Shown: positions 29,401-41,400 of the stretch, piece by piece
Numbering within the stretch: position 1 is the stretch's first letter
How the letters are laid out: the number at the start of each line of letters is the position of its first letter
From: Bolinopsis microptera
Taxonomy: Eukaryota; Ctenophora; Tentaculata; Lobata; Bolinopsidae
Assembly: GCF_026151205.1 (NCBI RefSeq)
Contig: NC_087080.1
Coordinates: forward strand, 10,401,837-10,465,836
DNA: 64,000 nt
Direction: 5' to 3'
Position numbers and translations under genes: made by a program
The notes under the pieces: model-generated
What the model saw: only the letters and a program-made list of their open reading frames with translations
Told to the model about the DNA's origin: nothing
Databases searched by the model: none

Positions 29401-32400
29401 ACATTCCATAAAATGTATGTTTTAAACGAACCAACTTTTGCAGCCCTCAAATAAAATGGCTGGACAGCTCGTACCTGTTAGTGTAGCCTCCCTGATAGTA
29501 GAGAACCTGTGTGGTACCACAGAGAAAAGAACCAACATGACACAAGCAGAAGAGGCGGTCAGAGGTCTCACATTCGACAAATTCGAGGAGAAACTAGTCA
29601 GTCAAGTAATGGAAGGAATAAACTTGTCTGATTTTGAAAAGGTGGTCGGACGGATGGCTGCCAGACATGCCCTTCCCAATGATAAGAAAGAAGAGATTTT
29701 GGACGGACAGTATGCAGAGAAAAATACTTTGGTTTCAAAAGAATTTGTGTTCAACGTTGGGCAGACTAGCCAACTGGTCTACTGTAAGGTGGCGACAATG
29801 AAAACGTCCGATGCTAAGATTGATATGGCTATCATGTACTACAAGCTGGATTTTAAGCTCTCCCCTATGAGGATAGAAACGAAGCGTACTAAAAGATTTC
29901 TGGGTATCAGAACGGGATCCTCCACTAGTGTTCATTATGAACCGAGGAACCTCAGCACAAAGGATCAGGATTTCTTCACCAACTTCTTTCGGTATAAAGC
30001 CCTGAAAGGGTTCCTACAGGAAAACCCAAGGGCTGGAAACCAAATTACTCAGGGAATTTAAATTTACTTGGGCTTACGAGCTAATACCTATTAGAAGAGA
30101 ATAAACTTTTGGACACTTAAAACAGCTTTGTTCGAGGAAATTTAAAAAATCGGTTATGTTTTAATTTTTCTTCATCATCTAGCTCTGTTATACTGTAGAA
30201 ATTATGGATTTTTTCGTCAAGTTTAAAATATAAATAGATATATTCTCGATAGTATTGCCTGAATAAATAGTATCTGGAGAGACGATTTGTAGGATACAAT
30301 ACTTGATTAGGAACAGTGTGCCTCGTGACGTCTAAAGCTGTAGGTGCTTCGCAGAGACAGTCAAAGGGACAGTTTTAATGGGGGGTATGCAACGACCATT
30401 AATGACCATTAATGACCATTAATGACCATTAATGACCATTAATGACCATTAATGACCATTAATGACAATGTCAGTTTTGTCAAAATTTCATCTACTGACA
30501 TTAATGGTCATGTTTTTTCCGGCACTTCTTAGAGCGAAAAGGACGGACGCCTGCATCACTTAGACCCTACCTTAAGTTAACTAACTACAAGTATATGTTA
30601 TTATTTTACATTTACAATTAGAGATTCGAAAGAGAAAACTTAGAATAGAATCTTCCGTGGTTAGGCAGACCTTCCAGAATATCACTTGAGTGGATTCCAG
30701 AGTGAGTTAGGGATTACATTTATTAACTTCGAATGTAATGAAGAACAAATTTTGCGGCCACGGGATTTAAACCAGATAACAGTAAACAGTTGGTGACTTA
30801 TAGTTATCAATAATAATAATAATTCAAAGGGCAATTTAGGAGTATCAGATCGTATCAATAGTAAAATAACAATCAATAATAAAATAATAATAACACGGGT
30901 ATTAAAATTAAATACTTCGTTCCCGTTCTTATATCATATCAAGATTTATATTTTAGCCAAATCATTTAAATGCTAGTCGATTATATAGTAATTACACAGT
31001 AGATGAACTTATTCAACTTTAGCACCTCATGAAATACATCGTCATCAGTCTGAATCGGACAACAACAAAGCTGATATTTTCCTAGGATTAGATAGAACAA
31101 TTCGTTTACAGTTCAATACTCTGCCTTTGGCAGTTTAAAGTTTTGACCCAAAATTTAGCACTGTCATCATGATAGGGACAAATTGATGCGGCAGGAATTC
31201 GTCTAGATCTGCAGTTGCCCTTTTTTGAAGCAGAGACACTCATTGATAAGATGGTACCGAGGCAACGAAGGGGACGTTTAGCATTTTTTGGAACAAAGGT
31301 AGCACTTAATGAGTCGCCCTTTCGAATTGTTCGACGTTGACAGGGCTTAGAAGAATTTTTGCAGCCCGGTTGGTATGGCACAGAACCCTCGAAACAGCCG
31401 GTACCAAAAAAAAATTTCGATCTCCGACTTTTATTTCCAAATATCGTCTTACGATGGCATAGAAGGTACTGTGAGGAGGTCTTGAAAATCCAAATTATCA
31501 AAAGCAATCAACACAAATAAAGGAAATCAATACAATTCAAATCCACGCAAACTGCAAACAAGCATGTATACTAAGTCAACTGCAAACAAGCATTTATACT
31601 AAGTCAACTGTAAACAAGCATTTATACTAAGTCAACTGCAAACAAGCATTTATACTAAGTCAAATACAAACAAGCAAACAGACAAGACAAGTTACCAACG
31701 TATAACAGAATGGTGCTTGGCACTCATTCCGAAACCGAGGTCCGAGCCTCTATTAGGCGAATATTAATTCGTTTTCTCAAACGAGACTCTGGCAATCGAT
31801 GTAGGGGGCTGTGAGAAACTTTATAGAAGTGATACAAAGTGATCATAATTGTAAATTTCTTGGACATGTTGCTTCCAAGATAGTTCAGAATTTCAATTAT
31901 TTAATGACCATTAATGACCATTAATGACCATTAATGACCATTAATGACCATTAATGACAATGTCAGTTTTGACAAAATTCCATCTACTGACATTAATGGT
32001 CGTTGCATACCCCCGTTTTAATATTCCGTATCATCACAACCTGTTCCTGACCATACATTTTTCTTGTACGATTTTACGTGTATCACATGATCACTCACGT
32101 TCGAGTATATTTAAATCAACTGTAACTGAACTCCCAGAATAGCAGAGTTTTAGCAGCGTAATCACGGTGAGAACGGCAAGCTCTCACACGATTGACTGTC
32201 ATAACATTAGTCAGGATTGAGATATATATTATTCATTGTAGTTATACTCTCTCTGTATTCAAGAGAGAGTACTTATTTTACGTGTTACTTTAACCACCAA
32301 TTTGTAGTCATTATTTTGTAACCCTCGGCATTAGGAATGTTAGGAATGTTAGGAATATCCGTTCTTCCTATGGCTCAGAACATTTTAATCAAACAATATC

Positions 32401-35400
32401 ACCAATACTAACAAGCTTCAAGGTTAGAGTTCTAAGTAAATGATAATCACGAAGTATTACGAGCATTAATAATCGCACGGCGTATGATCAGCGGATAGTG
32501 TCACTTATCCTAATAAGGCTCCCCCTAGCGTATTGATGAGGTTAGCTCGAACCCTGAGTCATTTATAGTAACCGTAGTCACTCTAGCCCCCCCACTTGAC
32601 ATAGGCTACCTTCGATGGTTCATGTCAACGACGATACCATCTACCATACCAACCATCTCGATAATTTATAATTCGAAACCGGGATATCTTCCGAGGGATA
32701 TGGCCGACGTACCTTCATACCTCATCTGCTCAGCATTTAACATTTTTAATGCCTAACGACTGCTTTTCTTACTTGCTGTATGAAAAATCGATTTAAAAAT
32801 TATCTGTTAAAATTGAAAAAAAGATGAATAAATTTGGATTTCTAATGGTTTTGAACTCCTTCGAGCGTTCATTTTAATGTCCGTTTAACATTAAGTCCGT
32901 TCACATAATGTCCGTTCAAATAAGGTCCGATAAGGTAGTCAAGATTTACATTTAATAGTCCTTTAACATTCCATAAAATGTATGTTTTAAACGAACCAAC
33001 TTTTGCAGCCCTCAAATAAAATGGCTGGACAGCTCGTACCTGTTAGTGTAGCCTCCCTGATAGTAGAGAACCTGTGTGGTACCACAGAGACAAGAACCAA
33101 CATGACACAAGCTCAAGAGGCGGTTAGAGGTCTCACATTCGACAAATTCGAGGAGAAACTTGTCAGTCAAGTAATGGAAGGAATAAACTTGTCTGATTTT
33201 GAAAAGGTGGTCGGACGGATGGCTGCCAGACATGCCCTTCCCAATGAGAAGAAAGAAGAGATTTTGAGCGGACAGTATGCAGAGAAAAATACTTTGGTTT
33301 CAAAAGAATTTGTGTTCAACGTTGGGCAGACTACTAGCCAACTGGTCTACTGTAAGGTGGCGACAATAAAAACGTCCGATGCTAAGATTGACATGGCTAT
33401 CATGTACTACCAGCTGGATTTCAAGCTCTCCCCTATGAGGATAGAAACGAAGCGTACTAAAAGATTTCTGGGTATCAGAACGGGATCCTCCACTAGTGTT
33501 CATTATGAACCGAGGAACCTCAGCACAAAGGATCAGGATTTCTTTACCAACTTCTTTCGGTATAAAGCCCTGAAAGGGTTCCTACAGGAAAACCCAAGGG
33601 CTGGAAACCAAATTACTCGGGGAATTTAAATTTACTTGGGCTTACGAGCTAATACTTATTAGAAGAGTTCAATACACTTTTACTTTGGACACTTAGAGTT
33701 ACTTACTTTGGACAATTGGAGTTTTATTGAAATGATGTTTTGCCATATTTTGCCATATATATTATATATATATATACATATTATTATGAGTGAATACAGC
33801 AGATAGACTAACCTTTAACAGTAGGCTGATAAACAACTTGCTAAAATGAGTGAATATAGCTAGCTGCAGCTTCTGATTCAGAAGACTCTTCATTCTCTCT
33901 CCTAGCACCTGCATTAAAATTTTTAAGAATACTGACAGAAATATGGGCGGTATCCAAAAAGCCCAACCATTAAGGGTAGACTTCATGGTAGAAAACTTTA
34001 GCGTTAAGGTATACTTTAGAAACCGTAACCATTACCCTTGCTCTAATCCTAACCTAACCCTCAAGTCGTCCACACTAAAGTTTTTCCTAAATGGTCGAGC
34101 TTCTTGGCTACTGTCGACATATTTTTTGGATCCATAGTTGTAGAGAATTGAAAATATGACAATTTCGTATTTCTAAAGAAAAGTATTACGTAAAAGTTAA
34201 AAGTACGAATTTTTTATTTTCATTTACAATGTCATATATTTTGTCCATAAATTACGTACTTTTCTTGCGGCATTTCATCAGGTTAAACTCAATTACATGA
34301 TTAAAATACCACAGCTGAGTAAAAGTGACACAAATGATGACTGCTCAGGGATTATTCACATAAGCCATATATATTGGTAATTATAGACCCCCCCCCCCCC
34401 CCCTGCGCCGTTACGCAGCTATTGTATGTAGAGAAACTACACTAGCATAATCACTGCCAACCCCCTCCCTCAAGCTGGCTCCCGTTATAAGAGAATGATC
34501 CCTTACATACCACATACCTGTTCAGTACTCCAGGAATGGGAACTGCTGTGTCCTTCCTCCCAGTCTCTCAGTAAACTGTGGAATGTGTCCCTGGCGGAGG
34601 ACTTGTTAATTTCACGGCAAAAATATATATTATAATATATAGTTCACAAGTCACAATGTCGATGGCATGACACACGACTGAAGTGCTGAAAATTAGATTA
34701 CCAAAGAAAGCTTTGATGTACGGAAAATCATCAGGATAGAAGGAGACATTTTGGAAGGATTTTACAATTTCAGGAATAAAACAATATTCTGGCACTCTAA
34801 ACATCTTCTCATAGTTAGGGCAAGAGTTGATTTTTCTGTGAACAAATTCTTAACAAAGGTTTGTCTACTGGAATGTGTTGTCCATAGTCCCAGGAACCAC
34901 AAAAAAAACCGTCCAGCTGAAACTTTTGGGCAAAAATTTTTATGGTCATTTTTCTCCAGGAACCCATACGCCCCACCCCTAATATTGGTTATTCGGCTAC
35001 CGAAGGTCTTGAGATCTCCATAGGGGGGGGGGGGGGCAAAATGACCGCAATGGCCACATTATGGCAGGCGAATGATAGTTTCAGAACGATTGGGGCTTTA
35101 TTTTTCGAAATAAATGGAATTTTTCTCAATTTTCCTCAATTTTATTGAAATTTCGAAAAAAATACACCAAATTATTTTTAACGCTTATTTCAAATCTTAC
35201 TCGGGAAATAACTTCAATTAACAAATATCAAGGTTAACTAACAAACAACAGATTATTGACCAACCCCCAGACAGCTATTCGACGGTACATGCTACTCTGG
35301 TTGAATGTCTTAAGTTATCCTACAGTGAGCCGATGATAATCACATTCGATTTGCCATTGTGGATTAAGGCCACCCGAATAGTACTGGAAACTGGGATGCC

Positions 35401-38400
35401 TATTGTGGTCAGGGTTGGGGCACTTGGGGGCTTCCACACTCTCACGAGTTTTCTTGGCTGCATAGGCTATATAATGGCAGACTCGGGTTTAGAGGAGCTC
35501 ATCAAACTCGTGTATCCTGGAGACGTCACGCATATATCGGATGGAGGATCTTACTATAAAGCGTTGAGAGCCCACTTTCTGATCGACGCCGCTCTTTGTT
35601 GTTTCATTATAGAGGAAGAAGTTTACGACGAGGAACTAGTAGACTTGGAAGGTTACATCAACAAATGTGTGAACGAAAATATAGGTGTTAACTTTAAGAC
35701 TAAATCTATTCAGGATCTATCAGAGAAAATAACTCTGCTTCTAAAGGGGGGGGGGGGGGGGGGGGGGGGGGATCATGTTTTTTGTCCGTTTTTGTCCGTT
35801 TGGCAGCCATATTTTCAAAACGGACAAAAAATAAAGCGGACAAAAACGGACAAAAACGGACAAAAATTGAAATAACATTTAGATGCTTCCTCCTCTTCCT
35901 CCTCCTCCTCCTCCTCCTCCTCCTCCTCAGTCATCCTCCTCAGTCATCCTCCTCCTCCTGAGTCCTCCTCCTGAGTCCTCCTCCTGGGTCCTCCTCCTGA
36001 GTCCTCCTTCTCCTCTTCATCCTCCTCCTCTTCATCCTCCTCCTCTTCATCCTCCTCCTGTTCCTCCTCAGTCCTCAGTCCTTCTCCTCAGTCCTCCTCC
36101 TCAGTCCTCCTCCTCATCCTTCTCCTCAGTCCTCTTTAGTCCTCCTCCTCAGTCCTCCCCCCAGTCCCCCTCCTCCTCCTTCTATTCAGTCCTCCTCCTC
36201 ATCCTCCTCAGTTCTCCTCAGTCCTCCTCCTTCTCAGTCCTCCTGAGTCCTCCTCCTGAGTCCTCCTCCTCCTCCTCCCCCTCCCTCTCAGTCATCCTCC
36301 TCAGCCATCCTCCTCAGTCCTCCTCCTGGGTCCTCTTTCTCCTCCTCCTCCTCAGTCCTCCTCCTCCTCCCTCTCAGTCATCCTCCTCAGTCATCCTCCT
36401 CAGCCATCCTCCTCAGCCATCCTCCTCAGCGATCCTCCTCAGCGATCCTCCTCAGTACTCCTCAGTCCTCCTCCTCCTCCTCCTCCTCCTCCTCCTCAGT
36501 CATCCTCCTCCTCCTCCTCAGTCCTCCTCCTGGGTCCTCCTCCTGGGACCTCCTCCTCTTAGGTCCACCTCCTCTTCATCCTCCTCCTCTTCCTCCTTAG
36601 TCCTCAGTCCTCCTCCTCAGCTCAGTCCTCCTTCTCAGTCCTCCTCCTCATCCTTTTCCTCAGTCCTCCTCCTCCTCAGTCCTGCCCAGTCCCCCTCCTC
36701 CTCCTATTCACTCCTCCTCCTCCTCCTCCTCCTCCTCCTCCTCCTCCTCCTCCTCGGGAGGCCGACGACCAGGCCCCCTCATTATTAGGGGTCCCACGGA
36801 GATCAGATCATATCACCAATTAGTAACGTATAATTAGTGATATAATCCATCAGTAGAATTTAACTGACCTAGAAATGGGCTAGATACAGTGTAGAATTCA
36901 CATATCAACTCTGTACATCATGGATGTGCATTAAGAAGTAAACATGATCTTTTAGATTACATAAGGGACGGGAGCTCTTAATAAAGGGGGGTTCTCGTAT
37001 CTAGGGATGTGAGACGTACGTGCCAAAGGCATGCAACGGGAGTGAGCCGATCAAGTGTTCTTAGGTATATAATTCAAGGACAAAAGGAAATCGCGGCACG
37101 TGCGGAGTCGCGATTTTTCCCAATCTCCGCGACAAATCGCGATTTTTGACGTTTGCAGCGACAAATCGCGATTTTCATATTTTAACATGTTTCTTGCTTA
37201 CTGTATGAAAAATGGGTTTAACAAGAATTTCGCCGCGGTTACACCACGCACGATTAATTTTCCCTGCTTAAACCGTTAATGTTTGCAACGAAAAGTTAAT
37301 TTTATCGATTAATAAAAATTAGATATTGGATTATTTTGTTGTTAAAAAGTTGCAATATTTTCATCGTAATTTGTCATTGCGCGCGTGCAGGATTGCATGT
37401 ACTCGAATATATAGTACGCCGCGCACAAATTTTGGGCTAATTTAATTTGAACGGCATCGTTTGACAGTTGAAATTCGCGTTGGATACTGCAATTAACTAA
37501 CACATGCCGAGCGTCGCGCGCAGCATAACAGACGCTCCCTATACACTTAATTATAGGGGAGTGGTCTATATTGCGAAGGAGCAGACTTTTGTCATCATCG
37601 CAGGTCCATCGGGATAGCTCATATATCCAAACCCGATTACTTATTCCCTACGATCTTTTTGCCTTCGGCAAGAGCAGGGAAAAAATTATTTGCTAAAATT
37701 AAAAAAGTTTTAAAAAAGATGAAAAAAATTCGGATTTTTGATGGTTTTGATTGCCTTCTAGCGTTCATATTAATGTCTGTTCATAATTATGTCCGTTTAA
37801 GTAATGACCGTCCAAATAAGGTCCGATAAGGTTAGTATATGGAACCAATCACATCCACAGCCTTCCGAATGTATATACGGACTTCAGAAGCTCATAATGA
37901 TCAGGGTAGCATGAAATATGAACAAACGTAGTTTCCAGAAAATCTAGGTCAGTTAAATTCTACTGACGGATCACATCACTAATTATACGTCACTAATTGG
38001 TGACATGATCTGATCTCCGTGAGGGGGCCTGGCCGTCGTGCAGCCTCCTCCTCCTCCTCCTCAGTCCTCCTCCTCCTCAGTCCTCCTCCTTCTCAGTCCT
38101 CCTCCTCCTCCTCAGTCCTCCTCCTCCTCAGTCCTCCTCCTTATCAGTCCTCCTCCTCCTCTTCAGTCCTCCTCCTCCTCAGTCATCCTCCTCAGTCCTC
38201 CTCCTCCTCCTCCTGGGTCCTCCTCCTGGGTCCTCCTCCTCCTGGGTCTTCCTGATCCTCCTCAGTCCTCTTCCTCCTCCCCTCCTCAGTCCTTCTTTTA
38301 CTCCTCCTCGTCCTCAACAGTCCTCCTTCTCCCCAGTCCTCCTTCTCCTCCTCCTGGGGCCTTTTCCTGGGTCCTCCTCCTGGGTCCTCATCCTCCTGGG

Positions 38401-41400
38401 TCCTCCTCCTCCTGCTTCTCCTCCTCAGTCCTTCTCCTCCTCAGTCCTTCTCCTCCTCAGTCCTTCTCCTCTTCCTCCTCCTCCTCAGTCTTCCTCATAT
38501 TCCTCAGTCCTCCCCCAGTCACCCTCCTCCTCAGTCCTCCTTCGCCTTCTCAGTCCTCCTCTTCAGTCCTCCTCCTCCTCCTTTTCCTGGTTCCTCCTCC
38601 TCAGTCCGCATTCTCCTCCTCAGTCCTTCTCAGTCCTTCTCCCAGTCACCCTCTTCCTCATCCTTCTCATCAGTCCTCCTTCTCTTTAGTCCTTCTCCTC
38701 AGTCCTCCTCCTCCTCTTCCTGGGTTCTCCTCCTGGATCCCTCTTCTCCTCCTCAGTCCTTCTCCTCCTCCTCAGTTATCCTCCTCATATGAACCTTATA
38801 TGTTGTAACTGTTCTGTCGATGTGGAACAGGCCTGTTTGACTTTCAGATGTTCATGTAGGAAATATGGCTTCAATTGTTTGCCAGCTTGTGGACGATGCC
38901 ATGGTATGAACTGCACAAACATTAGACATGATGAACCTGAAGAACAAGCGAATTTTGATTAATATTAACTGTGTATTAATAATTGTCATGGTACTTACTG
39001 AGAATACACATTTTAGATTAACTGTATTTGTTATTTGTAGATAAGTTTTTAAATAGATTTGAAATAAGCGTTAAAAATAATTTGGTGTTTTTTTTCCGAA
39101 ATTTCAATAAAATTGAGAAAAAAATTCGAAAAATTCCATTTATTTCGAAAAATAAAGCTCCAATCGTTCTGAAACTATTTTTTTTTTCATAATGTGGCCA
39201 TTGCGGTCATTTTGCACCCCCTATGGAGATCTCAAGACCTTCGGGAGCCGAATAACCAATATTAGGGGTGGGGCGTATGGGTTCCTGGAGAAAAATGACT
39301 ATAAAAATTTTTGCCCAAAAGTTTCAGCTGGACGGTTTTTTTTTGTGGTTCCTGGGACTATGGACAACACATTCCTGTAGACAAACCTTTGTTACGAATT
39401 TGTTCACAGATTGACCCATAAACAGCAATTCTTGCCCTAACTACTCACTCACAATCACCATCAATCAAATTCAAAATTATGCAATCAATCACTATACATC
39501 CACGATCATATGATCAAAACACAAAACTTTGTAATATACTTTTTCTGTTTGAGATTTGAAATTTAACGTTACTGTAATGTTTCAAATTATATTTTAAATG
39601 TTCAAAAAAAATGTTTATAGTTAATTAAAATTTTATTTAACTAACCTAATTCGTTTGAAAACGTGAAATACTCTGTCGTTAGGGAACTGTGGCCGTGTGT
39701 CCTCATCTATTTGGAATGGTACACTCGCTATCGAAATATCTGAGAACAAAAAACGGGTTACAGTTTATCAAACCAACAGTAAAGACATTATTTAGTGTGC
39801 ATAATATTAGTTCAAGAGTAGTTCAAGCTGATGGTAACGATTTATTTCTAATTGTTAATGCCCATTATTATCCAATATCCATTATCCAACAGTTACCATG
39901 GTAACGTGTAATGATATGAAATGAAATGAAATGAAATGAGGTGTTTATATCCCGCTCATATGATTAACCAACAACACAAGGAAGGTGGTTAACCATGTCA
40001 GAGCGGCTGACTGTGAGTGATGTGAGCAAAAGTGTAAAAATGAACAAGAGTATAACGTAATATTAATATAAGACCAAGACAAAATTAAAACATCTTTTAT
40101 TTTAAACCACACTAAACTAAAAAGAAGCAGAGACCATACAATACATGTAGGTATAATATCAAGAATTAAACGAACCATAAGCAAAAAGAGGGAGAGGAGG
40201 ATTCACTCTAGTAACAGAGATATTCACATGTTTCTCCAGTTCCACAAGCAAAGCAGGAGACAGATGTCTTGTCCAGACATCTAGACCTGTGGAGTTTTTA
40301 AAGTCAAACACAAGGAAACATTTTTTCATATATAAATTTAAGGATTACGCGAATTGAAAAAGGCTCACATAACCAAACAAAAAATCAATCGAGGAAGTTA
40401 TTTACAAACCCTTGAGTACAGTAGAGATGAAATATATTCGATGAGATGTTATGTAAGATACAGCCTTAGTAGAGGGGGACTTTATCATTGATAGAAGTAG
40501 CTGTAGTTCTGTAGCCATATTACTGATTAATACCTCATTTAGTATAACCGTGTATATCTGAGGATATTATTATTAACTTCCGTTTGATTAATAGTTAATT
40601 TGACATGAAAGTTATATCAAGGAAGAAAGGCACCCAGCTCACTGAAACAACTATGAATTCTATCATACCGAGAGATAAAGAGCAGATTGCGTATTGGAGG
40701 TATATTATTACGTCACTAAATACGTCATTAAATACGTCACTAAATACGTCACTAAATACGTCACTATTGCGTCACTAAACACTAGTATATAGGATGGTAG
40801 ATACCTCAGCAAGGTTGTAAACAAGGGTCCTCTCCTTTCGCTTAGCTTCTGAGAGTTCGTTCTCTGATTTATCCAACTTCACAGAGTTTTCTATAGGCCT
40901 CTCTGAATAACCATCCGGTTGAACTATTGTCGAGGAAGTATTTGCCGAAGGTCTATTACTAAATATTACGACATTTTGTTCAGTAGCAGAAGTTTTCGAG
41001 GGAGTCAGCACGACTCTTCTAATAGGTAAAACTGAACCTCCTTTGAATTTGCTGATATTCGCAGTTGAAACAGGGTTCACTCCAAAGCAAGGAGCAGGAC
41101 AGTTTGTATTGGTATTGGTTAAACTCGTGGCCAAACCACTATTCTGAATCAGAGAATTGTCTAAAGTTTTGGAGGGAGTTAGCGTTACTCTTCTAACAGG
41201 AAGCCCAGAGTTTCCTTTGCTGATATTCGCAGTTGAAACTGGGTTAGCTCCAAAGCAAGGAGCAGGACAGTTTGTATCGGTGGCTAGACCACTATTCTGG
41301 GTCAGAGAATTGTCCGAAGATTTTGCGGGAGTAAGTGTCACTCTTCTACCAGGTCCAACTGAGCTTACTTTGCCGGCAGTCACAGTTGATCCAAAGCAAG

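Larger units (their letters stand above)
27452..33665 (+). repeat. Tandem triplication of a 1.9-kb gene unit
   Basis: The unit boundary is at TAGTCAAG(T/A)TTTACATTTA: 27452, 29372 and 32937. Copies 1 and 2 are 1920 bp apart and almost identical. The distance from copy 2 to copy 3 is 3565 bp because a 1635-bp element (30380-32014) is inserted. Copy 3 loses homology shortly after its stop codon. The whole array lies in the intron between CDAN1 exons 10 and 11. Confidence 0.9.
34811..39443. mobile_element. 4.6-kb foldback element with nested insertions
   Basis: Terminal inverted repeats of about 390 bp (34811-35205 and 39058-39443) begin TAGTTAGGGCAAGA. A CTCA tetranucleotide flanks both ends (34807-34810 and 39444-39447). 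Inside are two halves of a gene for an unnamed repeat-borne protein (35222-35745 and 38796-38961). They are separated by a polypyrimidine repeat module, which is itself split by another inverted-repeat element (36757-38040). It lies in the CDAN1 intron between exons 8 and 9. Confidence 0.75.

Noticed and set aside
31106-31507. 133-codon minus-strand open frame in the hAT-like element
   Set aside because: No transposase motifs or recognisable fold; not supported as a gene.
35883-38808. Long Ser/Pro/Leu-rich open frames on the plus strand
   Set aside because: They are translations of CTCCTC arrays, open in several frames at once, with no non-repetitive sequence.
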